From positions 60,402,709 to 60,466,708 of the forward strand of contig CM043971.1 of the NCBI GenBank assembly GCA_014529385.2: DNA of 64,000 bases. Direction: 5' to 3'. The notes under the pieces are model-generated. The model did no database searches. It saw only the letters and a program-made list of their open reading frames with translations, and had not been told where the DNA came from. The position numbers and the translations under genes are program-made. Source of the DNA: Adiantum capillus-veneris (taxonomy: Eukaryota; Streptophyta; Polypodiopsida; Polypodiales; Pteridaceae). Position 1 is the first letter of the stretch. Every line of letters begins with the position of its first letter. Below, piece by piece: positions 12,004-27,946 of the stretch.

Positions 12004-12662
12004 TAGAGAACAAAGTTGGGAGACAGCTTCTGGATATTCTCTCAAAGACAGTTATTCGATGTGGAAAGCCAAGTTATGTGTAATGCAGGCTTTGAGGTAG
12101 AAAGTGTTGACAGAGTGCCCTAAACCGCCTTTTGCTGGGCCTAGGGGGATATGTGCGACACTCAAGGCAGTTAATGGTTAGTTCTATAAGAATTCAATAA
12201 GGGTGTGTCAGCTATGGCACTCAACAAGTAAAAAATACAAGCAAAGCTCTCTCTGATATATCCTATAGGCTTTCGCCCTTTACAAGATGTCAGTGACGCT
12301 TTCGTTCTTCTTTCTTTGTCTTCTATGAGCGATCTAAGCTCCATAATAGTTTGGAGGTGCACTTGTTGTTTGACCCCTTTGATGTAGCACCTTAAAACTG
12401 TGCAACATTTTTGTTTCTTGCTATTAGCCCCAGTTTCTCTGAGTTTATGTTGTCTTTTGGTCATACCGGTAGTGGTTAAGGATTAAAAAGACAGAGATGT
12501 GGGTTTCTTTGTTTACCTTTCCTTTTAAAGTGACGAGCTTCTGTCCTAGTATCTTGTTCTTTGACGCTACAATTTTTACAGTACAAGGGGACAATTTAAT
12601 CTTACATCAAAGCTATGAAAAATTATGACCTCTTGTTTACATTTGTGTGCTTTTATGTCACA
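12004..12662. promoter_or_regulatory. Upstream region of the JmjC gene (promoter/5' UTR, unresolved)
   Basis: No coding seen. A pyrimidine-rich stretch ending TTTTATGTCACAG (12651-12663) looks like a 3' splice acceptor just before the likely start codon. A 5'-UTR intron is therefore plausible and the true promoter lies further upstream in this stretch. I could not place a TATA box with confidence. Confidence 0.4.
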
Positions 12663-12665
12663 GTA

Positions 12666-17045
<4,380 letters not shown>

Positions 17046-17579
17046 GTAGGCGTCAATCATCCAGCATAAAGTGGCCACCAGGTTTTCTTCCTTTTCAACA
17101 AGGTTTTAAAAGAGGAAATGTGGGTGATTCTAATAAATTAGACCATACCTTTACTGTATGCCTTACGTGTCTTATTTGCTATCTATGTTGTGCAATCCAT
17201 GGTGCATGCTTTTGCTAGCAAAATAACTTCGAAGAAAATCTCTGGCATCTTTCCCTGCTGTCTTTTTTGTGAGCTTGAGTGGTCCATTGTGCTTTTATGT
17301 GGGCCAAGATCTTCCTCTGTCTGACTATGAAGTTTGCCTAGTTTGTCCCGCACTTCAGGCAATGTTTGCCATGAGGGGTTGTCTGTCATCATATTATTGT
17401 AAGGTGGTCCTGAAGCTTTTCATGTTATTCCCATTTTTTCAAGTACTCTCTCTAGCATATCCTTCATCTTTTTCTGAGGTGGCCTCTGTGCCGCATTAAT
17501 CCCACCCACCCAACAACAGTGCCACGGTCTATCATGAAATCCCTTTGACTTTGGTGGAGCTTACTACTATTCATACAGA

Positions 17580-18140
17580 TGGAGACGGGGAACAATATAG
17601 CTAGCCTGGGTGAGGTTCTAGCAGTTACAATAGGGAGAGAATCTCCCATTCAGAATGCTTTGTGCTAATGTATGCTCTTAGCAGATCCTTTAGCACTAGA
17701 AAAATACTTGTAAGTTGCCCATCTAGCACAGGATAAATAGCAGCAGTAAGAGTGAGGGACTTTCCCCCAACCACTTACAGACAGTCTTCCACAACTGACG
17801 ATAAACTATGACTCAACCAGTGAGTATCTAGCCATATACTCGATATAGAGTGGAGGCAACCAACTAGGTTGAAAGCGGGTTGGAGTGGAGTAAGCTCATA
17901 GAGTTTAGACCATCCAACCACAGACACCCATCCTATTACCAGAGTTTTAGCAGCACAATCTTTAAGTAGTCTTGGAGTGGTGTTGAGTGAGGCTGGATGG
18001 AGCATTACAGAGACAGGGAACAATATAGCTAGCCTGGGCGAGGTTCTATTAGTTACAATTAGATTTCGTGTCCATTACCAGAGTTTTAGCCGCACAATCT
18101 CTAAGTACTCTTGCTGTGGTGTTGAGTGAGGCTGGAGCAC
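17580..18140. repeat. Dispersed direct repeats
   Basis: Two word blocks recur: GGGAACAATATAGCTAGCC-type sequence at 17588 and 18016, and TTACCAGAGTTTTAG-type sequence at 17936 and 18075. The surrounding 17500-18230 has no convincing gene. It probably derives from the LINE whose zinc knuckle follows. Confidence 0.6.
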
Positions 18141-18229
18141 AATCCAAAGTTATGTACACTTCCACTCTTCAACTAATTCTCTACCCCTCTCTCATGAAAA
18201 GATTCTCCTTGGTCCATCTTGCTTCCCAC

Positions 18230-18390
18230 AATATGATAAGGTGATATTCAACACAAAGACTTGTCTTTATTGGGCTACATGGACACTGTTTTGTATGTGG
18301 TAGAATAAGACACATGAGAACTAGATGCACTCGCAGAGTGGGGCGTCCAAAGCTGACAGATGTCCAAGAGGGCGAGGCTGAAGGAGCTAC
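18230..18390 (+). pseudogene. LINE ORF1 CCHC zinc-knuckle fragment
   Basis: 18287-18328 reads CFVCGRIRHMRTRC, a perfect C-x2-C-x4-H-x4-C knuckle. It is followed by RRVGRPKLTDVQEGEAEGAT and a stop. Nucleic-acid-binding knuckles of this form end ORF1 of plant LINEs. Flanking frames are broken, so only a fragment remains. A gag origin cannot be excluded. Confidence 0.65.
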
Positions 18391-18473
18391 ATAGACTAGT
18401 TAATCATGTGTACATAGTAGGTCTAACGGGAACATGGGGACATGGACAACAACTGATAGGGTGTGTAGACACC

Positions 18474-18701
18474 TGTAACATGCATTCGAGCCATATAAAA
18501 TATTTTTCTTTTTTGTATGGATGCAAGTGAGTTTTGAGGACCCCCCTTCTTGTTGTCAATTGGTTTCTGTTTTTGTACACTTCCAACTGTAACATGCATT
18601 CGAGCCATATAAAATATTTTGCTTGTTTGTACGGATGCAAGTGAGCCTTGAGGACCCCCCTTCTTGTTGTCAATTGGTTTCTGTTTTTGTACACTTCCAA
18701 A
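18474..18701. repeat. 114-bp tandem duplication
   Basis: Units 18474-18587 and 18588-18701 both run TGTAACATGCATTCGAGCC... to ...GTACACTTCCAA with few differences. Confidence 0.9.
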
Positions 18702-18931
18702 GAGAGAGAGATACCTTTTACTCTCACTTCTAAAGAGAGACATCTTTACTTTCTTGTTTAAGGAGACACCTCCTTTTGGTATTTCTCTTTTATATCCATA
18801 AATCACAGTTACAACCGTCGGAGGGCCTCGTCCTCGGTGTTTCGATCTGGTCTCTTGTCTGCAGGCTGTCTCCCATCTATACCCGCTCACATGTGGCATG
18901 GATTGCCCAGGGGCTTGATGCGTCTCTCTCG

Positions 18932-18990
18932 CCTGCTGCACCCCCCCGCCCCGCGCTGTCCCTGCACCCCCGCCTCCTGCCCCCGTCCAG

Positions 18991-19049
<59 letters not shown>

Positions 19050-19104
19050 GCTACACCCCCCGCCCCGCGCTGTCCCTGCACCCCCACCTCCTGCCCCCGT
19101 CCAG

Positions 19105-19159
<55 letters not shown>

Positions 19160-19160
19160 C
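18932..19160. repeat. C-rich/(CT)n compound tandem repeat, period 115
   Basis: Two units (from 18932 and 19047), each a roughly 60-bp C-rich block (CTGTCCCTGCACCCCC...) followed by a long (CT)n run. The tract is strongly strand-asymmetric and may adopt triplex (H-DNA) structure. 19160-19340 is purine-rich with GCGTAGAGAGA words. Confidence 0.85.
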
Positions 19161-19423
19161 CCCCATCCCCGCGTAGAGAGGGGTGGGGGAAAAGGGCGTA
19201 GAGAGAGAAAGAGGGCAGAGCGTAGAGAGCGAGAGGTGAGAAGCGTAGAGAGAAATTTTGCGAGGGTAGAGAGAGAAAGAGGAAAAAAAAAAACCTCTTG
19301 TGCGCGTAGAAAGAGAAAGCCTAGCCGCGTAGAGAGAGAGGAAAAAATAAAATAAAAAAATAGCCGCGTGCCTCTCCCTTCACTCCTATATCCCTCTCCC
19401 CCTCCTGTGGCGGCCTTCCGACC

Positions 19424-19664
19424 ATGAGGAAGCAGAATGGCAAAGATGACCCGATGGAGGACGCCATCCAAAAATGCAAAGAAGAGCTGAGCGAGTCCAT
19501 CAGCATAATGAACCGCCACCTCCTAGGTACTATCAACATACTCGACGCGCGCGTGGCCGCACAGGAAAGCACGATACATACACTTTAGGATCGCGTGAAG
19601 GCCCAAGATGAGGAAATCGCACTACTCAAGAAAGAGCTTGCAGAGGTGCGATCGCAGAATGTCC

Positions 19665-19669
<5 letters not shown>
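19424..19669 (+). pseudogene. Coiled-coil ORF fragment, one TAG
   Basis: From ATG 19424 a frame reads MRKQNGKDDPMEDAIQKCKE and later VKAQDEEIALLKKELAEVRS. Heptad-like leucines and Glu/Lys-rich sequence suggest a coiled coil. A single in-frame TAG (19586-19588, probably once CAG) interrupts it. The frame dissolves into a (GA)n tract at 19670. It resembles the N-terminus of a retroelement gag/ORF1, but I do not recognise a family. Confidence 0.45.

Positions 19670-19750
<81 letters not shown>
19670..19750. repeat. (GA)n at 3' end of LINE C
   Basis: About 40 GA units. On the minus strand this is (CT)n directly after the LINE 3' end. Confidence 0.95.
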
Positions 19751-19754
<4 letters not shown>

Positions 19755-19996
19755 GAAATGAAATGTTATATTAACGTCTTCAAAAAGGCCAAAGTGACTT
19801 ATGAGACCAGAAAGTTACAATGTGGTGGATCTGATACAAAGTCAGAGTAACAAGATGACAAAATGACAAAATAAAATACTATACTATGGAATCCTAAACT
19901 GCTAGGTGTGAACTAAGCAGCTAGCTGGGATAGCTGAATCAGAGGAGATCTAGCATCGGTCTTTGGTGGATCTCATCAATCTCCTCCATGGTTAGT

Positions 19997-20000
<4 letters not shown>
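19751..20000 (-). mobile_element. LINE C, 3' UTR-only copy
   Basis: It is the reverse complement of the LINE A/B 3' UTR: AAATGAAATGAAATG..., then GTCTTCAAAAAGGCCAAAG, and it ends at the GGAGGAGATTGATGAGATCC equivalent. Its 5' truncation point abuts a second (GA)n. Both ends therefore sit in (CT)n on the LINE sense strand. Confidence 0.88.

Positions 20001-20075
<75 letters not shown>
20001..20075. repeat. (GA)n at 5' end of LINE C
   Basis: About 37 GA units. Confidence 0.95.
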
Positions 20076-20084
<9 letters not shown>

Positions 20085-23000
20085 CATTACTAGGGACCAG
20101 AAGATGGACTGGTCCTCCCCCCCCCCAACAGTAATAGTATCTTTATTACTGAGGAGAAGTCTATACAAGCACTTGAACCGAATGTATTACCACGTTCGTT
20201 CTAGAATAAGACTTGATGGTTCCCGGAAGCCTCAGTTTCCTATTCCTAGGGTAAAACCCTATTCCAAGTAACTTTTTTTCCTTATTCCAAATCCTCGAGA
20301 ACCAAGGTTCTCGCCTCTGGATCTCACCTTCCAGACTCAAGGCATGGCATCCGTGTAACTCTCTTCCGACTCTATTCCTAGAGTCCTCTTCTGGCAGGAC
20401 AACTCTGCTTTCCCGGACACAGAGTCCTTACTTGGGAATCCCCACTTCTGGATCACAACTCAAGAGACTACCATTCTCGGATCTGTGGATCTACTTCCCA
20501 AACTCAGGTACGAAACCCTTGGGCTGATCTGGCTCTAGTTCCTCAGAGCGCTTTTCTCCTGCAAAGGCTCATGCCTTCCTCTGCTCCTACTCCCTCGTGA
20601 AGAGGTAGTACACCTGCAAACACACACAAACACGGGACAACAATTCGTATGACCAATCCACAATTGATGCCTGTCGCTCTTTTCGCGGGGAAAGCGACCT
20701 CCGTGCTTCGTAGTCTCGTGATCTCTTGCGTCTTCTCGCTGCAGAGTCTTCTCTTGGTGATGTTGGCAACTCCTCTTCTGAGAGAGGGCGTGTGATGCTT
20801 TTATATCTCTCTGGCCACGACAAGAATAGCTGAGTGTAGGCTGCCCGCATAGAGATCGCGACGCATTTTCTTTGGCCCAAAAAACTCAATAAAGCCTTAT
20901 GAGTTAAAAACAATGCTTTCACAGTACTTCCCAGGCGTCCCTGGATGCAATCACATGCACAGTTGCAATGTAGACATAGACTTCCTCGCGGGAAAGCATC
21001 TGATTTTTGGAAAAGCAATCCCTCTTTCTCAGAAAGCATCCGTTTTTCCTCAAAGTTTCCTCTGAACCCATCTTCATTCAGGTGCTTGTTTTTCCTTGTG
21101 TACAATTTTAACACAGTTCGGAATTTCCTCTCAAGTGTGGATATCCCCTTTCCGATGCACCCGTCACCCACCGTGTGACGCATCAGGAATACCCATCACC
21201 TATTCCTTTCCTACCAAACTTACGGTACAATCTCCTTCGTGATGCTCTATGTCACCCATCCTATGACGCATCAGAGATGTCCGTTCTCAGGTGGTCGAAT
21301 ACTTCTTCCCGATGCTCCTTGTCACCCATCCGATGTGACAGATCAGAAGTACCCGTTCCTGGTGGCCTTATAGATATCCCTTTCACAGTGCTCTTGTTAT
21401 TACTCTGAATGACGCACTAGGAATACTCTATACTCGGATGTCTCCAGTGAGAAAAACCCTCTCATTCCAATAATTCATTTAGAATTATTAATCTTGGTGT
21501 TCCAAGCGAGAAAATCCTCACTTATAAATCCAATAATTTATTTAGAATTATTTTCTTGTCAGATAAAGCCAATTTAGCAACATCGCTCTCACTTATAAAC
21601 AGTTGTCCCCAATTGTAGAGGTCCAACTGAACTGCCGGGGAGAAACAGGAAAGATTCCAAATCTTGCTCAATGGTGAGTTGAGCCAGTTCTTTCTCAAAA
21701 GAGAACTTAAAAATTAAATCAAACAAAAATTCGATAATTTTAATACTTACCTTACCAGTTCATGTCGTTCCTCTAGTATCTCAAGGATATCCTTCACCAA
21801 TCATCAAACTTATGAGGCATGTAAGAACTCGTCATTCGCGTCTTTCCAACAGATCGGAAGTTTCCTCATTTGAGAATCTACTAACTCACTTTCGCCTCCT
21901 CAACCTCGAGAAAAATAATCCTCCTAGAAATCAATCTAGGTATCTTTTCTTGCGCGTAATCCTGCGCTGTTAGTCTAGAGGGTATTAAACCTCTTGTGTC
22001 CTCCCGCATAGGGAATGCCCAAGTCATAGAGCATTAACTCAATGTCTTTCATTCACAAACAGAGTCTGCGATCACATTAAAGAAGGTTCTTTTTTCGGGC
22101 CGTCGCTCAACGTAGGCAGACAGTTCCAATCCGAAGATTCCTTGTGTACGGCGGCACTTCTTTCCAATCTTTTCCTCTTGCGAGTTATTACCTCCAGTAG
22201 TGTTTTCCCCACGCGCATTAGCGTCTCTCCCGTGCAAAATCATAAAAAATGATTCACCTTGCAAGCATCAATGACGACTTGCAAAATCTTAGGCAAATAA
22301 AATTCTAGCCATACTATTCCGTGAACATAAGTTCAAACTCGGTCCACTTATGGGAAAACCCGCTTTAGATCTCAATGATGTTCTCCCATATGTGGTTAAG
22401 GTAATTCTTACCATTTTAAAACGGTTTGCAAATTATACTCTTACAAACATAATAGTTTGAATTTATTACAATAGCGTGTAAATGCTACTTGACTTGCTCA
22501 TGGAGAAACACATACCGCAACCAAAAGTTGCTACTGGAATGGTAAAAGCACATAGTGTACTCAATGATCAACGATCATTAGAAAACCTCTTCTCCATAGA
22601 GAAACTCAAATTCCTTCTACCGAACACATCTCAAATAGAGATTCTCGTGTCGGATTATCCTTGCACGCAAATAGGCGCTCAAGAGAGTATAACAAACTCT
22701 CGTCCACTTCCTGAAAAGAAAGTTGGTTCATCTCATTCCATTCAGCAGAAAAAAAGTTCGACTGATAGATGACCCACCTAGGCATAGGTTTGCATCTTCG
22801 TGTGTTATCCATGTACCCAAAGGTGTACATAATTCTTAAGTTGTGTTAAGAGTTTCGGTGAACGTGGGAAATTACCTTCCCATTGTAAGATCCTTAGAGC
22901 GAAGACGCTCAACCTGATGATCCCTTGGCTCGATCTTAGAGCAAAACCGGCTCATCAAATAAACTAGGATTTCAATCCTTGGATTCCTCGAGCACAGGCC

Positions 23001-23756
23001 GTAGTCGTCGCTTGTTCCTTCCCTCATAAAGAGAGTGTTCATTCACTGGTGCGAAAAGCACTACCATAGCTTCCATTAATTGGTTTAGGCTTCAAGCTTA
23101 GCGAAAGATTTTACTCTGCTTGAAATCTTGGAATGGTTCCTTCCTTTCTGATGTCCTACCTGCAATAGCGAGTAAGTTGTTGGAGAGCTATTGGATACCA
23201 TATCAATTATTGACCTTTTGGATGATTAGCAAACCGCGTTCACGCCACCATGCTTCTATTGGTCTGTTGAAAACCACTCTCATAAATACTCGAGAGTGAT
23301 TGTCCTGGTTAGACACATGCATATCTCGTGCATAAAAGCAATACACAGTTTATGAGTTCCTCAAATATTTAACTTTGATTAAAGACTTGCTCTCTCACTT
23401 AAAGTTCGAGGGTCTTCTGTTCAAAATCTTAGGAGTCGGTTTGAATTCCCTTACTCCAAACTTTCTTCAGATAGCCACATATCCGTCGAGGAGGGCTAAC
23501 AAAAATTTGATGTTTCTATGTTCAATGGTTCCCGTCCCACTGCGGGGATTAGATTCTATGTACAGTGAGGTGTTCACTTTCAGCTTGTATTGCTGACTCC
23601 ACCATCCGCTGCAAAAGATCTTGCGGATGCGTCTACAAAATTCAGACAAGTTCTTCATCTTTCCTTCCTCAGAGAGGGTTAAGAGTGGAGCTACCTTGGC
23701 AAGAGTGAACCACTACTTGCTTTGACTCGCTCGTGTTCCTATTGGGAAAACTGATC
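20076..23756. other. Unassigned non-coding stretch in the JMJ intron
   Basis: I see no conserved protein. Features noticed: three degenerate repeats of GTCACCC(A/G)(T/C)C...GACGCATCAG at about 21163, 21250 and 21325; a repeated CCAATAATT(C/T)ATTTAGAATTA word near 21475 and 21525; and a hairpin GAGAACCAAGGTTCTC (20298-20313). It is bounded by LINE C/(GA)n on the left and a broken LINE on the right, so it is probably a non-autonomous element. I could not find its termini. Confidence 0.4.
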
Positions 23757-24348
23757 CCACATGCCAAATAGTCTAGGAGATAGCGGGCAGCCCTGTTTCA
23801 CCCCAATAGTGGAGTGAACCAAATCAGAAATCCCCTCTGGAGTGCGTACATGCCCACTACTGACTTGTATAGAGCCATGTTCCCCCAAAGTAACTCTTTG
23901 GGTACCCCCATCCCCTACAGTTTGCACATCAATCTAGCTCTGGGCATTGTATCGAAGGCTTTGTGGAAATCCACCATGCAACAATAGAGCCGTCTCCCAC
24001 GTGATCTCCCCTCAATAATGGCTCTGAGTGTCAGAATATGATCAAGAGTAGAGAAACCTCTTCTGAAACCCGCCTGTCCTGCTGCCCGTACACCCTCGCT
24101 CTTTGCCCATCTACTCAACTGCTGCTCAAGGATGGATACGTACAACCGTGCCAATGTGTGTCCAAACATGATAGTGCTTTAGTTCCTAGGCTCCATAGGA
24201 TCCCCTAACTTGAAGATAGGTACGATAGTGGAAAAACTCCAAGTATCAGGTAGGCCCTTGCACATGGCACGATCGAACATCACTGCTAGAAGCTCTGCAA
24301 GGAGAGCTCTGGCATGTATAAAATGCTTTGCTACCAGGTGTAAGGTGC
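23757..24348 (-). mobile_element. LINE D, RT part
   Basis: Minus-strand copy of the LINE A/B family, with IMFGHTLARLYVSILEQQL, GFRRGFSTLDHI, KAFDTMPRARL and VKQGCPLSPRLFGM. A TAG stands at the same place as in copy A, after MCKL. The sequence breaks at 23757 just after FGM. At 24348 it is interrupted by an LTR element and resumes at 30835. Confidence 0.88.
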
Positions 24349-24646
24349 AACGGAAGTGAATGTTGAACTTTGCTCAAGATGAATGCTCCGAAATGTGCTC
24401 AAGGGTTCCTTTTACCTATGGAAGGGAGAGCCTTCCGTTTCCTTAATGAGAGAGTGCAAGTGATCACAAACAAAGTGAATAGACATTGTGCGTGTAGGTG
24501 CTGAGACTGAGAGATAGAGAGAGAAGAGAATACGACACCGGGAAGTTGTCAAACCCTCCTCCAAGGGCTCCACTCTCGATGGCGAGAGTGGTCTATGCTA
24601 TTGATTGCACAATCTGGTACAAGATGCTGATGCAAATCTAAATGAT

Positions 24647-25846
24647 TGTCATGTGACACATCCAACCCTATGTGTCCGTGGACAAGCTACAGCTCGACAA
24701 GGGTTCAGTCAGACCCGTCAGTCTAGATTTAGAAGCGATCTGGCACTTTTGTGAGTCTGTTCGCAGAGCGTGCATGCCCAGTCACTTAGTGTAGATACAT
24801 ATCCTCTGGTTGCACACAGCATGATCATAAGCATTCCCATAAGAATCAAATCAGAATCCTTCAAGGGAATTTTTTAGTGCATTTAGCCTATTTTACCTAT
24901 TTTTGACATTTTTCACTTATTATTTTTAAGTGACTTTTGTTGGGAAGTAGGTAGGGCAAATTGAGTAAGTTTGTATATAAGCAAACCTAGGCTAGCACTA
25001 AATGGCAGAAGAGGCAACATGAGCCAAGCTCAACAGGCAACTTCTCAAGCAAGAACCTTGGTGGTTTCCCCTCCAAGCAAGATCCCAGCCTAGCGTTTTC
25101 AGCAGGAGGTCATAGCCCTCATCAGCATCAGCCTAGCGTTTTCAGCAGGAGGTCATCACCCTCGTCAGCTTCAGCCTAGCGTTTTCAGCAGGACAGCATC
25201 GCCTAGCAGACTCCAGACTTGGCATTTTTTCAGCAGATCTTCACCACAAGAACCCCTCAGCCCTAGCGTTAGTAAAAATCCCACATCGCCCACTTCTGGC
25301 CTGGCGTTTTTCAACAATGAAACAACAGCAGATTCAGCCCAAAGAACTTCAGTTTTCAGCTCTACAGTAGATGCAGATTTTCAGCCCTAAATACCAGCAA
25401 AATCAGCGTTTTCCTTAGCGTTTTCGGCAACAGCAGATTTCAGCCCATAGCGTTTTTGGACAGCAGACAAAAGATTGCAGATTTCAGCCCTTAGGTCGGT
25501 TTTGCCATCCCCGTCGTCATCGCCGACATAGCCTAGACTTGCATCAGTCACATGCATTCACTTTGTACCAGATTGTGCAATCATAAGTAGACCACTCTCG
25601 TTGACGAGAGTGGGGCCTTTGGAGGAGGGTTTTACAACGTCTTTGGTGTCGTATTTCTCTTCTCTCTCTATCTCTCAGTCTCATACACTTGCACGCACAG
25701 TGTCCATTTACTTTGTTTGTGATCATTGCATTCTCTCATTAAGAACGGAAGGCTCTCCCTTCCATAAGAACAAAAAAAAACCTTGAGCACAGTTCAGAGC
25801 ACTCATCTTGAGCAAAGCGCAAACATTCATTCCGCTGCACCTAACA
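24647..25846 (+). repeat. Solo LTR 1 (1,200 bp), TSD ATGAT
   Basis: Starts TGTCATGTGACAC, ends GCACCTAACA. TATA box TATATAAG at 24974-24981. The 5-bp duplication ATGAT is at 24642-24646 and 25847-25851. Same family as the host LTR but opposite orientation, with no internal region left, so a solo LTR from LTR-LTR recombination. Confidence 0.92.
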
Positions 25847-26625
25847 ATGATGCTATGTCGAGGCCGACGGTGGTGCCGACGATAACGAGACTATGGCTGA
25901 AAACTGAATGCTTGGAAATGCTTGGCGAATCTGCAACTGTCGACGATGACGACTGAATCTACTGTCTTAAAAACGCTGGATCTGCTGAGTCTAAACGCTG
26001 ATAACCTGGCTGAAAAACGCTGCCCTAAAGCTGGCCAAAATGCTGATCTTTACTGGTTCAAAACGCTGTTAATGCTTTCAAAAACGCTGGTCATGGGGCT
26101 GAATGCACGGCGGCAGCAGGCTGAAAAACGCTGTCTAAGGGGACTGAAATCGCCAGGTCTTCAAGGCTGGAAATGCTGACCTGCAGGCTTCACAAACGCT
26201 GGTTTTGCTGCTTTGGGAGATGCTACAGAAGATGGCTAAAATCGCTGGCTTCCCATGCTGAAAACGCCGGGGCTTCTGGGCTGGAAACGCCAAGTTCTTG
26301 GGGTAGTCTTGCTTGAGAAGGTGCCTGTTGAGCAATGCTCCTGTTGCCTCTTCTGGCAGCAAGTGCTAGTTCTGGTTTCCTTGTATATTATCTTATGCAA
26401 ATTTCCCTACCCAGTTCCCAACAAAAGTCACTTAAAATAATAAGTGAAAAATGTCAAAAATAAGGAAAATAGGTCTATGCACTGTAAAAATGCTCCTGAT
26501 GGAATCTGATGGGAATTTGATGATCATGCTGTGTGCAACCAGAGGATATGCATCTAATCTAAGTGTTTAGACATGCACGGTCTGCGAACAGAGTCACAAA
26601 AGTGCCAGATCACTTCCTATCCTAA

Positions 26626-27750
26626 TGTCACGTGACACATCCAACCCTTTGTGTCCGTGGACAAGCTACAACACGACAAGGGTTCAGTCAGTCCAGTCAG
26701 TCCAAATTTAGGAGTGTTCTGGCACTTTTGTGATTCTGTTCGCAGACCGTGCATGCCCAGGCACTTAGTGTAGATGCATATCCTCCGGTTGCACATAGCA
26801 TGATCATAAGCATTCCCATCAAAATCCATCAGAATTCTTTAGGGAAATTTTCCAGTGCATTTAACCTATTTTCCCTTTTTTTGACATTTTTCACTTATTA
26901 TTTTAAGTGATTTTTGTTGGGAACTAAGTAGGGCAATTTGGGTAAGATAATATATAAGCAAACCTAAGCTAGCACTATTTGGCAGAAGAGCAAGGAGAAC
27001 ACAGGCCATAGGCAGCAGGTTCCCCCTCTCTCTCTCAGGCAAGACCCTTTCCCTCTTGGTGGCGTTTTTTCCTCCAAGCAAGACCCCCATCTCCCTAGCG
27101 TTTTTCAGCAAAGCTTCATCGCCACAGATCCAGCGCCCTAGCGTTTTCAGCATTAGCCTCGTCTCCAGTACCTTGGCGTTTCCATCACTTAGCAGCATCG
27201 CCACACTCCATAGCATGGACCAACGTTTTTGACAAGCTAAAACAGCGTTTTCAGCCAGCAGATCTGAGCCTAAAACAGCATTTTCAGCCAGCAGACCTTA
27301 GCCTTAAATAGCGTTTTCAGCCAGCAGATCTAAACCAGCGTTTTTGGTTTCGTCAGATTTCAGCCTTCTGGCATTTTTGGACAGCAGAGCAAGTACGCAG
27401 TTTTTCAGCCATAGAGTCGGTCTCGTCATCCCTGTCGTCGACATCGACATAGCCTAGACTTGCATCAGTTCTCGTTCATCCACTTTGTACCAGTTTGTGC
27501 AATCAATAGTAGACCACTCTCGCTGACGAGAATGGGGAGGGTTTTACAACATCTCTGGTGTCGTATTCTCTTCTCTCTCTATCTCTCAGTCTCATACACT
27601 TTCACGCACAATGTCCATTCACTTGTTTGTGTTCATTGCACTCTCATTAAGAACAGAAGGCTCTCCCTTCCCTAAGTAAAAGGAACCTTGAGCACAGTTC
27701 GGAGCACTCAGCTTGAGCAAAGTTCAACATTCATTCCGCTGCACCTTACA
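26626..27750 (+). repeat. Solo LTR 2 (1,125 bp), TSD CCTAA
   Basis: Starts TGTCACGTGACAC, ends GCACCTTACA. TATATAAG at 26951-26958. TSD CCTAA at 26621-26625 and 27751-27755. Inserted independently in the same host LTR. Confidence 0.92.
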
Positions 27751-27832
27751 CCTAAACTGACTTGACTGAACTGAACCCTGTTCATGCTGTAGCTTGTCCA
27801 TGGACACATAGGGTTGGATGTGTCACGTGACA

Positions 27833-27847
27833 TCCCCTCTTTTTCAA
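27833..27847 (-). other. Polypurine tract of LARD-like element
   Basis: The minus strand reads GAAAAAGAGGGGA next to the 3' LTR. Confidence 0.8.
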
Positions 27848-27946
27848 AATGAGGTACTGGTACCGAACCGTATGGCATCGAGGGAGATCGCCAACAACGT
27901 CTGGAATCCTATGAAGGATTCTTCGTCGGCCCACTCTGATAAAGGT

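Larger units (their letters stand above)
24349..27832 (-). repeat. 3' LTR of the LARD-like element, split by two solo LTRs
   Basis: On the plus strand it starts TGTAAGGTGCAACGG and ends TGTCACGTGACA. It is interrupted at 24647-25846 and 26626-27750. It matches 29676-30829 piece by piece. Confidence 0.92.

Noticed and set aside
17359-17499. A possible last JMJ exon (AMFAMRGCLSSYYCK...) after a TTCAG acceptor, in phase with exon 10.
   Set aside because: Only weak resemblance to the FYRC end. The exon at 38043 matches the family far better and is also in phase. It could still be a minor early-termination form.
18776-19850. Long open frames of Ser-Leu or Arg-Glu repeats on both strands.
   Set aside because: They are translations of (CT)n/(GA)n microsatellites, not genes. 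The same applies at 31765-32019, 37828-38169 and 60997-61066.
24349-25851. A foldback or long-TIR DNA transposon, suggested by inverted TGTAAGGTGCA ends.
   Set aside because: The inverted arms are explained by LTRs of one family in opposite orientation, each with its own 5-bp TSD and TG...CA ends.
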